Positions 47,313 through 59,571 of a stretch of 64,000 nucleotides of DNA are shown here, one piece after another. This DNA comes from Linum tenue. Lineage: Eukaryota > Streptophyta > Magnoliopsida > Malpighiales > Linaceae. Under the pieces are notes generated by a model. That model was not told the DNA's origin and searched no databases. It saw only the letters and a list, made by a program, of their open reading frames with translations. The first letter of the stretch is position 1. Each line of letters opens with the position of its first letter. Made by a program: the position numbers and the translations under genes. Location: NCBI GenBank assembly GCA_946122785.1, contig CAMGYJ010000009.1, positions 9,454,937-9,518,936 on the forward strand, written 5' to 3'.

Positions 47313-47745
47313 ATGGCGACATCTCCCGGTCTTGTCTCTCCCTCCCGGACCACTTGCGCCTCTCTCATTCGCCAGTTGCAGTGGCGTCACACTCACATTC
47401 ATCCTTTCAGCCTCTTTCTGTTGCATGCTCAATCTCAGACCGACATTCAGTCTTCAAGCACTAATCTCCACCAACAACTATGGTGGAGACTTCTGACCCC
47501 GCCGTCGACGGAAAACCAGCGACAGTGACGGATCTGGTTCTCAAATCAGCCATCCAGACCGATCTGCTTCATCTCCGGCTCCCTCCGGCACCATCCCGAT
47601 TTACGCCCACCACTTTCGCCTCCTCCTCTCCCTCCCGATCGACCACCGACAGAATCGTCTCGAGGAACGACCCCTTTCGTAGCCAGTGGACAGATATGGT
47701 TTTCAAGCATCCACCACAATCGGCGAGTGTGAACCAAAATCTTTA
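47313..47745 (+). pseudogene. Captured exon-like fragment, unknown product
   Basis: After a GC-richer leader, an ATG at 47313 begins MATSPGLVSPSRTTCASLIR and runs 71 codons. An overlapping frame from 47480 runs to 47746 with a Ser/Pro-rich composition. No domain is recognised. Position between the MULE repeats and base composition suggest capture from a host gene 5' end. Confidence 0.35.
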
Positions 47746-47966
47746 ATAACCAACAAGAAGAACTCAAAAACAACTAATTGATGATGGAGACTGCGAATTG
47801 AATGAACCCTCCATTCAGATCTAGTCACTTCCGCCTTCGGCAGATCTGACCTCTTTGCCGTTGACTTCAACTCCGGGGATAAGATAAGTCATCGTCGTTT
47901 CACCTCGACGTTTTCTCTTACTCAACCACATCCTGACCATCATCCAAGTACAACTCCGAGGGGAAT

Positions 47967-48300
47967 TTACTGTTGTTGTTTCGACAGGGGGTTGTCGGAG
48001 TGCCGTGGCGGAAAACCAATAGCTTGAGCTGGAGGCGGAGGCGGACTTTGTGGTGGAACTGGAGGCGGGTTCGGTGGTGGTGCAGGAGGTGGAGGTGGAC
48101 TCGGCGGCGGAGGTGGTGGAGGTCTAGGTGGGGGAGCTGGCGGTACCGGGTTTGGCGGTGGTGCTGGTGCGGGAGGTGGGCTTGGGGGCGGCGGTGGTGC
48201 TGGGGGGGGAGTGGGTGGTGTTGGCGGCAGCCTAGGTGGCGTAGTAGGGACTGGGTTCAGCGATGGGTTGGCGCTGATGAGGACTGGGATATAATTTAAT
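47967..48300 (-). pseudogene. Captured proline-rich (extensin-like) gene 3' fragment
   Basis: The minus strand reads a long run of PPP, PPAP, PPSP and PPNP units and then ends AIGFPPRHSDNPLSKQQQ-stop. The frame is open through the whole proline-rich part. It resembles the C-terminal region of extensin-like, formin-like or proline-rich receptor kinases. There is no start codon before the terminal repeat. The apparent glycine/tryptophan/arginine-rich frame on the plus strand is its shadow. Confidence 0.5.
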
Positions 48301-48598
48301 TAAATTAAAAAATAATTAATTTGAGGATGACAAATCATATATATATAAAGTAAGTGGAATAATGAGGTGGACAAATTTTTTTTATTTTTTTTTTAATTTC
48401 CTCATCATCTAGTTAACGGTCAAACTTTATAGTTGACTGCCACGTAGGATAAATTTAACGGAGTGTAACGGCCGGTGACTAACGGTGAAATGATTTGTAA
48501 AGTTAGTGGCAAATAAGAAAGAAAAGTAATTTGGGTGGCAAACGTGAAAGATTTGTATAATTCGAGTGACCAAATGTGTAATTTAGCCCGAAGTTAAA

Positions 48599-51500
48599 TA
48601 AGAGTTGAAAGTTACTATGGTACACAAAGTAGCTTTATAGTGGTTACCTTGCCCTACTCATCAATGAAGTGAGGAAAATGTTAGTCCAAACTCCAAAGTG
48701 GTAACATATGCATGAGATGAACAAGATGAAAAGAGAAAGTAAAAGATGCCCCTTTTCCCCCCACTTTTGCAGAAAACTGAAGGAGGTAGTGAGTGAGTGG
48801 GGGGATCCTTTTTGTTTTCTTATTGCCTGTGTTGGTTTTGGTTGGTAATGGTTTACAATTTTGTGAAGTATACAGACACAGTAGCAAGCTAAGCTAGCTA
48901 GCGGTGAGTGAGGAAACTGTGTGAGGAATCAAGGGAGAAAGGAAAGACAAAAGAAAACCACATGCAGCTTTCAGTTCGAGAATTGAATTGGAAAGCAAAA
49001 AGGGGCATCAATGGTGTCTACATAAAAGGAAAGATGCTTTCTTTTGTCCTTTTTCTTGGGCTCTTCTTCTCTTTTTTCAATATTGTTTCTTTTTTCTTTC
49101 TTGGGCCCTTTCCTTTCGTTGCAGTCCTCATCAGCAAACAGTGGGCTGGGCCCCCTGGCCCTGGACTGGGTTTAGGCCCCTTTTTACTGTGGCTCTGATT
49201 CTGAGGCAACAACAACTCAACAAGATAAAAGAAAGGAAGAAAGGGAGAGGGACATTGATGGTGGAATGAAGTTACTGTGTTGTGTGTCTGTTTGTGTTAA
49301 GGGGTAAGGGGAAGGGTGAGTTGAGAGGGACGAGTCACTGCACAGCCACTCACACAGTCACACTCACTACTCACAGACTACTGAGTTGGGTTGTTGAGTC
49401 GTCTGATAGCGTAGCAAGAAACTCAGTAACTCGACCAGTAAGTAACATATACATCCAAATCAAATCAAATCCAATCCAATCCCCACTTTCCTATCCTTCT
49501 TTCCTCGTCTTCTTCGTTCAACCATTCAACCCGATCCAACCCAACTTACCCAACTCTTTCTTTCCTCTTTCCCCACCACTCTTTTTTCCTCTGCCTGCTG
49601 CTGCGACTGTGGCACTGAAAAACATGGCGCCTTATAACAGCATTTATATGAAAAGACATACTACTTCCATCCATTTCTGAACACCCCATCAAATAACATT
49701 ATAAAAGTACTCTCTCTCTCTCTCTCTCTCTCTCTCGTAGAGATCTTTGGGAGTTTGGGTTATAACTTTTATATATTCCTTGTAACAAGAAACATGGTGA
49801 ACAAGAAATGTGGTCCTAAATAGAGATGGCTTGACTTGTACATGATGATTACTCTCTTCTCTTGTTCAAACTTCAACGTGCATTACACAGTCCTTTAATT
49901 ATTACATACGGAGGAGCGCATCCAAGCATCACATCTTGGGTTGAGAGAAATGGTAACAATACTGATTTGGGTGGTAATTTAACTACAACACTAGATAGCT
50001 ATTATATATCCATCATCTAAATGCTAAAAAAAAAAGCTTATTTTTCCTAGAAGAGACACATAGACATGTGCATGAAATTTAACCATTATCTGTCCCTTAG
50101 TTCCATTAGTAATTTTACTATTAAAAGTTTTTGTTACTATTAAATGTGTTGAAACAAATTAAGGAGAGGAGAACAAAAAGTTAGGCCTTGTTTGAGTGAT
50201 ATAGTGTATAATATATGTACTACACATTCTTAATTAGGCTTGTTGGTTGATAAATGACAATCCATGTGACAATTTAAATTTGTTCCAACATCACAAACTT
50301 ATTTGACATATCTATATCCGACATTAAAATCACATGTTCAAAAATATCGAAGCCATCTTCATCGATGTACAGATTTCAATGGATCAAAATCATTTCAAAT
50401 GATAAATGATCATGGTCGACTGCCCAAATTCATCAGCAGAGGGATTGTACGTATATGTAGGTGGGCTGGTTTTCCGGCTATAAATTTCGCATTATTATTC
50501 ATACTTTCGGACCCAAGAATGCTTTAATTTGAGGCCAAGCTATATAGAATTATTAATATGGGTCAGAACCTTTTTTTAAATGCTGGAGAGAGGGGTCAGC
50601 TTCAGTAATTTCTCTCGTTTTCCTATCATTTTTCTGGGTTGCAGTTAAATGTGGATATATATTTTCAATATGTAACTTTATTGCATTAAATATATACATA
50701 TATCGATCCCATATAGTCCAAACAGAAGATCCAAAACTGCCAAGAGGAGAGAGGGGAAGAGTAACATGAGTGTTCTCTCTGATCCTTATTCAATGAAATA
50801 GTCCCAGACCAAGAAATGCCTACCCACTACCCTTTCCTCTTGCACGAGAAATAAAATAAAAAACAAAAATTAATTAATACGTATATTTCTACGTACTGAT
50901 CATAATACCAACTAGCACGGTTTATACGTTTATTATATACGTACACTAACATTAATGAAATCATCATGAAACCGTAGAAGCCTAGAATGGAGTCGGACTT
51001 AGAAACCCCTAAAATTTCCCCATCCCTAACACCAAAAATTGGGTGAAAACTCGGCACGTATTTTAAAGAGTAATAATTTTAATGTTGATCGAAAAATGAA
51101 AAGATATATAGTTCTTTGTTTAGGATGACTGTGATTAATTTAATGGAAGCATGAGTTGAAATTATTCTGAATGTTAGATATTTTTCAAAGATTTTTCAAA
51201 TACCTGGAAGGAAGAATTAATAATGACAAAAAATCATCGGCCGCGGGAAATGGTAGAGGAGGACAACTTAAGATTCCACCGATACTGTGTCGAGAAAGGA
51301 TGTGAATTGTCGAATGCGATGATAGGACAAAGTAGATTTGGTATGACTTTTCCATAGCGGTCGTGGCAAACGGTTAAGGGGGACAACTTAGGATTTCGCC
51401 AACAACGTTTCGATAATGACCGTAAATTGGTGGGCGAATCAGCAGAACTAGATGAAAACTCGATGAATAATAGCGGTCACGGAGAAACCAGAGAACAACT

Positions 51501-51759
51501 ACTAATATATGAACAGCTCTGTATAATAACAAGTTTGGTATGCATCAGTCATATAACATTGAAAATGTAGTGATGTCATATTTGATATTTTTGGTTGATT
51601 ATATGATATATATACCATTGAAAATGTAGCGATGTCAGATTTGATATTTTCAGTTGATTACATAATATGTATACTATGCATTCTTGTTGTTTGAGTTGGT
51701 TGAGACGATGAATTCACATAAAGAATACTTTCACATTATATAGATAATAATCATGTATT
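48599..51759. other. Intergenic region, no gene recognised
   Basis: Sequence at 48.7-49.8 kb is less AT-rich, with a (TC)13 tract at 49711-49736, and looks like old unique DNA or a promoter/5' leader rather than transposon. I find no coding frame with motifs. A stretch at 50390-50480 resembles one at 43380-43440 (shared CCCAAATTCAT and TATGTGTAGGTGG-like phrases), so a dispersed repeat is present in both. Confidence 0.4.
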
Positions 51760-51831
51760 GCTTCCATAGCATAGTGGTAGTGCGTTCGCTTCGTAAGCGA
51801 AAGGTCGTGAGTTCAATCCTCACTGGGAGCA
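51760..51831 (+). tRNA. tRNA-Thr (anticodon CGT)
   Basis: It folds into a full cloverleaf. The acceptor GCTTCCA pairs with TGGGAGC (one G-T pair). The D arm is GCAT-AGTGGTA-GTGC, the anticodon arm TTCGC-TTCGTAA-GCGAA with anticodon CGT, and the T arm GTGAG-TTCAATC-CTCAC, with discriminator A. Length is 72, with no intron and no encoded CCA, as expected for a nuclear gene. The internal A box (TAGCATAGTGGTAG) and B box (GAGTTCAATCC) are present. CGT reads ACG codons, hence threonine. Intact arms argue for a functional gene. A T-rich stretch (ATTTTTCG at about 51847) can terminate polymerase III. Confidence 0.93.
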
Positions 51832-51839
51832 TTTTGACA

Positions 51840-53900
51840 ATATCAAATTTTTCGTTTCTAAAAGAAACTCACATGACAATATTCATATTTTTCGTTTATA
51901 AAAAGAACTCACATGAAAAGGTATAAGATTCGAATATGATCATCAATGATTCTATTTCTTTTGTAAAGTAATACCAAATATTGGTTCTTTCCAAATCCGA
52001 GACTTCACTAAGGTGATCTAACACTTTAATCGTTTGGACTACAATCTTGTTGGCATACAATCCTCACTAGAAGCTATTTGGACAAGATTCATATTTTTTT
52101 TACTTATAAAAAGAACTCACATGGAAAAGGTATAAGATTCAAATATGATTATCAATGGTTCCATTTTTATAGTAATGTACCACAAAATATTCATTCTTTC
52201 CAAATCTGAGGTTTCACTAAGTTGATCGAATACCTTAACCGCTTAGACTAAAATTTTATTGCCAATGATTATTATAAGTATTCTTTACAAAAACTTCATT
52301 TACGTTGATTCAGAATGCCGATGAAGGTGAAGTTTGTAGTAACAATTGTAATAAAATCTAAGTGTTTCCAAATACAAATATACAGTAATATTTTGACATT
52401 CATATGAGCTTGTGGATCAGGCACTCTACATGACTATATTCATATTTTTCGTTTATAGAAAGAACTCACATGAAAAGGTATAAGATTCGAACATGATCAT
52501 CAATGATTCTATTTTTTTTTTAAAGTAATACCAAATATTGGTTCTTTCCAAATCCGAGACTTCACTAAGGTGATCTAACACCTTAATTGTTTGGACTACA
52601 ATCTTGTTGGCATACAATCCTCACTAGAAGCTATTTAGAAAAGATTCATATTTTTTTCACTTATAAAAAGAACTCACATGGAAAAGGTATAAGATTCAAA
52701 TATGATTGTCAATGGTTCCATTTTTTAAGTAATGTACCATAAAATATTCATTCTTTCCAAATCTGAGGCTTCACTAAGTTGATCTAATACCTTAACCGCT
52801 TGGACAAAAATTTTATTGGCAATGATTATTATAAGTATACATTACAAACACTTCATCTACGTTGATTCATAATGCTGATGAAGGTGAAGTTTGTAGTAAC
52901 AATTGTGATAACATCTAAGTATTTTCAAATACAAATATACAGTGATATTTTGACATTCATATGAGCTTGTGGATCTGCCACTCTAAATGACTATATTCAT
53001 ATTTTTCATTTATAAAAAGAACTCACATGAGAAGATATAAGATTCGAACATGATCATCAATGATTCTATTTTTTTTTTAAGTAATACCAAATATTGGTTC
53101 TTTCCAAATCCGAGACTTCACTAAGGTGATCTAACACCTTAATTATTTGGACTACAATCTTGTTGGCATACAATCCTCACTAGAAGCTATTTAGACAAGA
53201 TTCATATTTTTTTCACTTATAAAAAGAACTCACATGGAAAAGGTATAAGATTCAAATATGATTATCAATGGTTCCATTTTTTGAGTAATGTACCATAAAA
53301 TATTCATTCTTTCCAAATCTGAGGCTTCACTAAGTTGATCTAATACCTTAACCGCTTGGACAAAAATTTTATTGGCAATGATTATTATAAGTATACATTA
53401 CAAACACTTCATCTACGTTGATTCATAATGCTGATGAAGGTGAAGTTTGTAATAACAATTGTGATAACATCTAAGTATTTCCAAATACAAATATACAGTG
53501 ATATTTTGACATTCATATGAGCTTGTGGATCTGCCACTCTAAATGACTATATTCATATTTTTCATTTATAAAAAGAACTCACATGAAAAGGTATAAGATT
53601 CGAACATGATCATCAATGATTCTATTTTTTTGTAAAGTAATACCAAATATTGGTTCTTTCCAAATATGAGACTTCACTAAGGTGATCTAACACCTTAATC
53701 GTTTGGACTACAATCTTGTTGGCATACAATCCTCATTAGAAGCTATTTGGACAAGATTCATATTTTTTCACTTATATAAAGAACTCACTTGGAAAGGTTT
53801 AAGATTCAAATATGTCCCATTTTTAGAGTAATATGTTATAACAAATATTAACTTTCCATATACGAGACTTGACTGAATCCAACTTCTTAACTGCTTGGAC
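51840..53900. repeat. Tandem array, about 4 x 556 bp, next to the tRNA gene
   Basis: The phrase AAAGAACTCACATG recurs in two alternating forms. Form A is at about 51901, 52459, 53017 and 53571; form B at about 52109, 52667, 53222 and 53778. The period is 554-558 bp, and each unit is made of two related halves. In each unit ATACAATCCTCACTAGAAGC and its downstream flank align with the tRNA 3' half (TTCAATCCTCACTGGGAGC) and its downstream flank, so the array incorporates decayed copies of the neighbouring tRNA locus. Nothing is coding. A more decayed continuation reaches about 54010. Confidence 0.9.
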
Positions 53901-54180
53901 TATAATTTTGTTGATAATGCTTTTAATAAATATTCATAAGGGGTACTTCCTCTAGTTTGGTTTAGAACACTAATAAAAGTAAAATTAGTAGTAACAATGG
54001 TGATAACATCACATGCATCGAGTCTCAATCCAAACTCTACATTAATGACCATTTGGCATGCATAAGTACTATGTGAATCCACTGTATTCCACATAGGAGC
54101 TATCATTTTTCTTTTTACATAAATCTGCAATAGGCTTTATTAAATTTTGAGTTTGTTCAGTTTTTAATTCTCTATTTTCA

Positions 54181-54590
54181 GAACAGGATCGGAGGTTGAA
54201 CCGGAAAAGTTATTGGTTTAGGGTTTAGTGGTTAACCGTTACAAAATCGTTGATACAATTGCAAATTCATATCATCACCAAAATATCTAATAAATCATTC
54301 AAATCAAATCATATTTAGCAATTGAAATTAAAAACTACGGTGCCAGTCGGTAGTGAACAACATAAAGTTGACAACAAGGTTGAAATGAGAAGAGGAAGCA
54401 TATATAAAATTAATAAGTATGGTTTGATGGTCTTAGTTTATATTAAAGTTTTTTTTTTTGTTTTGTTAAAATAGTGAACCAATAGACTAGTTAAACTGTG
54501 GTGGTTCATCTGGTTTTATGTTGCAGACCGCTATCATAACTGGTCTGACGATTCTACTGGTGCGGCCATTGATGCGATTCGGTTCTTCTA
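54181..54590. repeat. ACCGG/CCGGT-rich terminal-repeat element, copy 1
   Basis: It shares TTCATATCATCACCAAAATATC, GGTTAACCGTTACAAAA and GACCGCTATC...AACTGGTCTGACGATTC with the copy at 54721-55160. The ends (GAACAGGATCGG and CGATTCGGTTC) are roughly inverse. It is a non-coding, hAT-like MITE by appearance; the ends are approximate. Confidence 0.45.
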
Positions 54591-54720
54591 ACAATTTTTA
54601 TAGTGATAATCAGCTTTGCAGTTCTTTGTACTTCAATCAAGATCGGCTTTTTCAGCAAATATTCGTCTTTCATGCTTTGAGCAGTAGAAAAACTATTAAA
54701 GGAAATAGTATGTTTTCATA

Positions 54721-55160
54721 ATCGGACCGGAGGGTGAACTGGAAAAGTTAGTGGTTTAAGGGTTCACCGGTTAACCGTTACAAAACCGTTGGTGAACCGT
54801 TGATAGAACCGTTAATGATATATAACATATAAGACTTGTATATTACACTAATTTAAGAATGAAATTATCATTGACCATAAACAAGTTCAAATTCATATCA
54901 TCACGAAAATATCTAATAAATCATTACAACCATCTCACAAAAGAAACCACATTTTATAATTCAAATTAAAAATTACGGTTCTTGTTGGTAGTGAACCAAT
55001 GGACCAGCTAAACCGTGTCGGTTCATCTGATTTTATGTTGAACCGTGAAAAACCGTTTGGTCCATCAATAACCGTTCAAACAATGAACCGGACCGCTATC
55101 GTAACTGGTTTGACGATTCCACTTGCCTGGCCGTTGATCCAGTTCGGTTCTTATACAAGT
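54721..55160. repeat. ACCGG/CCGGT-rich terminal-repeat element, copy 2
   Basis: This is a second, longer copy of 54181-54590, with extra ACCGTT repeats (GTTGGTGAACCGTTG, AACCGTGAAAAACCGTTTGG). Two neighbouring copies in the same orientation suggest local duplication or repeated insertion. Confidence 0.45.
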
Positions 55161-55483
55161 ATTATATAACAATAATACATATGATGATTATTTCCTTCCA
55201 AATTTGCAACGAGAATAATGTAGGACTACTCATTTCGTCTCGTACTTAATTAAAAGTCACTAGCACTACAACTATTGTTCGTTGAGCTGTCTGACTAAAG
55301 GTCCCTAAACATATTGTACCCTTCAACTTCACTGTCGGAGTTCAAAACTAGCTAGTTAATTACTGAAAGTGCAGGAGTATTTTACCAGATATTGCTAAAT
55401 AAACCAACTGCTAGAACGTGAACATAATCTATATAAAGTTATAAACCACTTCTACTATGCTTTATAGTATTAGTAGTTTAAAG

Positions 55484-55665
55484 CATGGTCCATGAAAACG
55501 TACCGTACCGACGGTTCTACCACGAAATACTAGTATTAGAGGCTAAACCGGTATGTGGTATTTAACGGTACTACGGTTGAACTACGATTAAACCACGATT
55601 TTACCATAAAATACTCCACCGCTGACTTTCCCGATACGGTCTCCGGTACGATTTTATGGACCATG
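55484..55665. mobile_element. hAT-type MITE
   Basis: The ends are CATGGTCCATGAAAAC on the left and ATTTTATGGACCATG on the right. GTTTAAAG is duplicated exactly (55476-55483 and 55666-55673). It shares the ACCGTACCGACGGTTC core with 8782-8932. Confidence 0.82.
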
Positions 55666-55673
55666 GTTTAAAG

Positions 55674-56419
55674 TATAATTTGAAGTTGTACTATAATGTA
55701 TAAGGAAATTTGACCTTTATATTGTGGTACAACTTCAAATTGTATCATAACATAAAGGAAAAAATTTAGTTTGTACAATAAACGTATTTTACAAAAGAGT
55801 AAAGTTGTACCATAACGTTAAAAGTACAACTTCAAGTTGCACCATAAAGGCAAAAACTAAAGCAACAATACCTTAAAACATTGCAAAATTCCCCATCCGT
55901 AAAAGCTATATAGACATACATAATTTTATTTTGCAACCAAACAAATACATCATAAATCGGAATAAACCTGCTATAAACAACTTTAATAATTGCTTTGATT
56001 TTTTTTTTGTTTTGTTTTGTTTTTCATCGTTCCAAGAATTTCCACCAACATAACTAATGAACAAATAAATAACGCCATGCACAAATACACTGTAAAAAAA
56101 AAGGGAAAAAAAAAAGAAATTTACATATCAATGAGAAACCCTATCTCATAAATCATAATCTCACCCCACCCCCAAAAAGATACTAATGAATCACAAAATA
56201 AAACAGAAACCCAAATGGCCCCGAGAAAGAAACAAAGAATCTAACACATGTTAATGAATGAAAAAGGCTTTCAAATATATATATAATTAAGGAACCGGAG
56301 AATATATAGAAATGAATTCACAGGTCCACTTATTAAAAAACGCTGTTAATTTAATTTAATAATCATAGCAGCAATAATAGTAGTACTAGTAGTGAGTGAT
56401 CAGCACACCAGTTATATGA
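55674..56419. other. 3' flank of the IDD gene, no other gene seen
   Basis: AT-rich. Sequence just below 56420 is probably the 3' untranslated region of the minus-strand IDD gene. Confidence 0.4.
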
Positions 56420-58647
56420 TCAGCCGTCCGATCTTCGTTTCTCCACTTCCCCATGATCCGTTATCCCGGACGACATGTAACTGAGCACCAGCGAGTTCTC
56501 ATCCGGCGGCGGCGGCGGCGTCGTGGCCTGAAGGTTGTTCCTGCAGGTGGCGCAGGTGAAGTGGAGGATCATCATCTGGTTGACGGCGTGTTGTTTGAGA
56601 GCGTGGGCCTTGTCCAGCTCGGCCTGGGCCCGCTGGCGTATCCTCTTGGCGTTGGCGAACTCTTCATCCGCCAGCTGGATCTGCCGCTTCGCCTCTCTCC
56701 TCACCTCCTCCGCGTACGCCTTCTCCGCCATCGCCACCCTAATCTCCTCCTTGCCCGCATTGTGGATCCGGTTTGATTCGGAGGACGACCCAACCGACAG
56801 CTGGAGGTCGAGATTGTGGAAGGAGTGGGAAGTTGGAGTAGCCGTTGTCGTACTGCTCATCAACATGAGCCCCCTGCCGCTGCTACCACGGTGGTCGGAT
56901 GTGGACGGTGCCGATGGAGGCGGCGGAGGAGGGTGTTGCTGGCTGAGGTGATGTTGTTGTTGTTGATGTTGTGATGGACGTGTTGGGCCGATCATGGGCC
57001 AGGGCGCGGCGGTTTCGCTGGAGGGGCTGGGGCTTGATGCTGTCCGAGACAGGCAGGCAGTTTGCTGTTGTTGATTGTGGTGGTGGTGCAAGTTGGGCGG
57101 AGAATGCGTCTGCCGGCCCATGCTGCAAGCGTCCTGGTGCTCTATGAAAGTCTCCACCCTGCGCGTTTCACTCACAGGAGTTTAGCAAAAGAAGAATGCG
57201 TTTTCCGGTTTGGCCGAATCTATGAAACAGTTGTCGATAAAGGAGGTAGTATGCAGCGAAATGTCAGCTGCCGCCATATATATATATATATGGATATGGT
57301 TAGAAAGAAGGGAGCCTTCTATCTAGCTAGCTAGCTATAGGATGTATTATAGGGCAAAGGACAGTAGGATCATGTGCAAGCAACAGATAAATACAACGGA
57401 ATGTGTATTACTATACTAGATGGTATGACGACAGTATGTGTAAGAATGTTTGTAACCCGGTTGGTGTCGTTATTGAAGGAGAGTGAGGGGGATGGGAGTG
57501 AAAAACAATAGGGTAAGCAATTAAGATGAAGGAGAGATGAGCTCAACCCATTTTAAAAAAAGGGGAAAAGAAAAACGGAACAGTGGATTGATATGAATAA
57601 TAATGATTGTTTATTGGCATGGCAGGGGAGAATAAAAACCATGCTATATGTTTTGCTGATCACACAGGCACAGCACAGCACAGCACAGCTGCTACTCAAA
57701 AGCTTATAGCTTTAATGCTCTTTTCAGAAGCGGCGAAAGGCATGCAAGAATGAAAACAAGAGCAGTAAGATAGTGTTTGCATAGATCCTCCCCCGCCCCC
57801 ATTCCCCCACGAACAGGAATACCGTCGTCCCTGAACAAACTTATTTTGAAAACAAAATCACAGAAAAACAGTTTGAAATCAGGTATAGTTGTTGAACTCC
57901 GAGCATCCAGAAAATTTCTGCTCAAAACAAAAATACCCAGAAACGCCTCACTAAAACCCAATGGGTTTGAATTGGAATTACTTAGATATGTTAGGATTCT
58001 ATACTTAGTGAAGAAGTAAGGGGGAAGAAGAGGTCCGGGGAAGGGGGTACCTGGAGAAGACGCGGCCGCAGTCGCAGGAGTGGCCGCGGGTGCCGCAGGT
58101 CTTGAGGTGGGCTTTGTAATCGGACTGGACGGCGTAGCCCTTGTCGCACTTGTCGCACACCCACTGCCTGGTGTTGCTGTGCTTCCTCCTGAAGTGCTTC
58201 TTGATCCCCACCAGGTCGCCCAGGGCGTGGCAGGGGTCGTGGTGCAGGCAGCTCGGCTCCGGGCAGACGAACACCCGCTTCCTCATCACCAGGGGCGTCT
58301 CCCTCTTGAGCAGCTTCCAGGGGACCTTGTGGCGCCTGCGGTGCATCTGCAGGTTCTGCTCCCGCTGGAAACCTTGCTTGCAGATCTCGCACACGTACCT
58401 GTCCGACTCCATCAGCGTCCGCGGTGACAGCGACACCACCTCCGCATCTGGATCTGCCACAAAAAATAAGTATATATAGACACAAATTCATTAATCTAGT
58501 AGTAGAGAATTAGGGGATTTTTGTTTTTGATGAATTGAGATTATAGTACGTACCTGGAGTGCCGGCGGGGCGGCGCTTGCGCTTGTTGGTGGCGGTTTCA
58601 TTTTCTAAGGAGGAGGGAGGGGAAGATGAGGATAAGTTGGGGAACAT
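56420..58647 (-). CDS. IDD15: INDETERMINATE-domain C2H2 zinc-finger transcription factor (SGR5/IDD14-16 clade)
   Basis: Nuclear DNA-binding regulator; in Arabidopsis this clade controls shoot gravitropism and organ angle. Exons on the minus strand: 58647-58554, 58453-58051, 57158-56420, with introns of 100 and 892 bp, all GT/AG, in phase. Total 1236 nt, 411 residues, normal for the clade. The N-terminus carries the nuclear signal [21 protein letters not shown]. The ID domain follows: finger 1 [10 protein letters not shown]...HRRRH, finger 2 [20 protein letters not shown]...HFRRKH, C2HC finger 3 [23 protein letters not shown] and finger 4 [22 protein letters not shown], which spans the exon 2/3 junction. 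A His/Gln/Pro-rich linker comes next, then LDLQLSVG (EAR-like). A coiled coil (about [20 protein letters not shown] on) and a terminal [13 protein letters not shown] are hallmarks of IDD14/15/16. Which of the three it is cannot be settled here. No defect is seen. Confidence 0.93.
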
Positions 58648-58827
58648 AGTTTGTTATGGAAATGGAACACTAGTGCTGGGTAACTAACTATGGTACTAGC
58701 TAGCAGGAAAAGTAGTGATTCCAATCTTTAGCTTTTTCACTTCTTCTTTTTATGTGATGAACCTAGCTAGAAGATGAAGTCACTGTGCTGTGGGCTTCTT
58801 CTAGAGTAATCATGGAATTGGAAACCA

Positions 58828-58862
<35 letters not shown>

Positions 58863-59563
58863 AATGGAGATCAGGTTTGGGTGTTGAGTGTTGATGCTTC
58901 TGGGTCTTGGTCCTTGGCTTTCGGTCGATGAGGTGCAGCTTTTGTTGTGGAAGGAAAGAAAGAGGAGTAGTGGGAAAAAAGGGAAAGAAAGGGGTTTTAC
59001 TAATTTCTTTTTCTGGGATCAGCTTTTCAATTCAGCAACAGAGCTACCTGTTTTCTTTTTTGGGTGATGGGTTTCTGTGTGTGATCTCATGATATACTGG
59101 TTCATCACACAAGGAAGAGAGAGAGAGAGAGAGAGTGAGGGTAAGAGAGAAGGAGAATTGCATTAATGAAAGCAGCTTGGAACCCACAGGAGGGGGGAAA
59201 TATATGGTGGATGAGAAAGGAAGGAAGAAGAAGAAGAAGAACTTGTCATCATCCCTCTCTATCCCTAACTCACAAACAAACAAACAAAACGCTCTTATAA
59301 CTATTCACTTTTCTTTCTTTGGTAAACATGAAAGTTAAATGTTAACTTCATCTCCTCGCTTACGTACCTTTTTTTTCCCCTCTCGAATTTATCTGCATCA
59401 ATAAGTACAAAAGTCTAGAAAACAAAAGAACAAGAACCAAATGATAATACACGTAATGTTTTGTGGGTTTGAAAGGGGGGAAAAAAATTAATATCGAGTC
59501 TATATCCGCACAATCTATGTCTTGCCATTGCTCTCGGTAAATTCCTCCTACCTACTCTATATA
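58648..59563 (-). promoter_or_regulatory. IDD gene 5' flank and leader with GA repeats
   Basis: The region upstream of the IDD start holds purine-rich tracts, (GA)12 at 58829-58853 and (GA)8 at about 59116, i.e. CT-rich in the transcribed sense, common in plant leaders and GAGA-type promoters. No TATA box or start site can be fixed. Confidence 0.4.
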
Positions 59564-59571
59564 GTGGAAAT

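Larger units (their letters stand above)
46928..48589. mobile_element. Second Pack-MULE of the same family
   Basis: The ends GGCTAAATTACACGTTTGGTC and the reverse of GACCAAATGTGTAATTTAGCC continue as inverted repeats of about 250 bp. The flanks GAAGTTAAA (46919-46927 and 48590-48598) are an exact 9-bp duplication. The repeats share TGGCAGTCAACT, GACCGTTAA and AACGGAG blocks with the elements at 22004-23471 and 31.4-32.4 kb. The interior holds C-rich, exon-like DNA (about 47290-47745) and a proline-rich coding stretch on the minus strand. No transposase is present. Confidence 0.85.

Noticed and set aside
47973..48299. Trp/Arg/Gly-rich 108-codon plus-strand frame
   Set aside because: It is the complement of a proline-rich coding stretch on the minus strand that ends in a normal stop.
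48600..50000. Host gene in the less AT-rich stretch
   Set aside because: No frame above about 130 codons, no motif, and no plausible exon chain was found.
51840..53900. CRISPR-like repeat array
   Set aside because: The repeat unit is about 556 bp with no short identical repeats or unique spacers, and the genome is a plant's.
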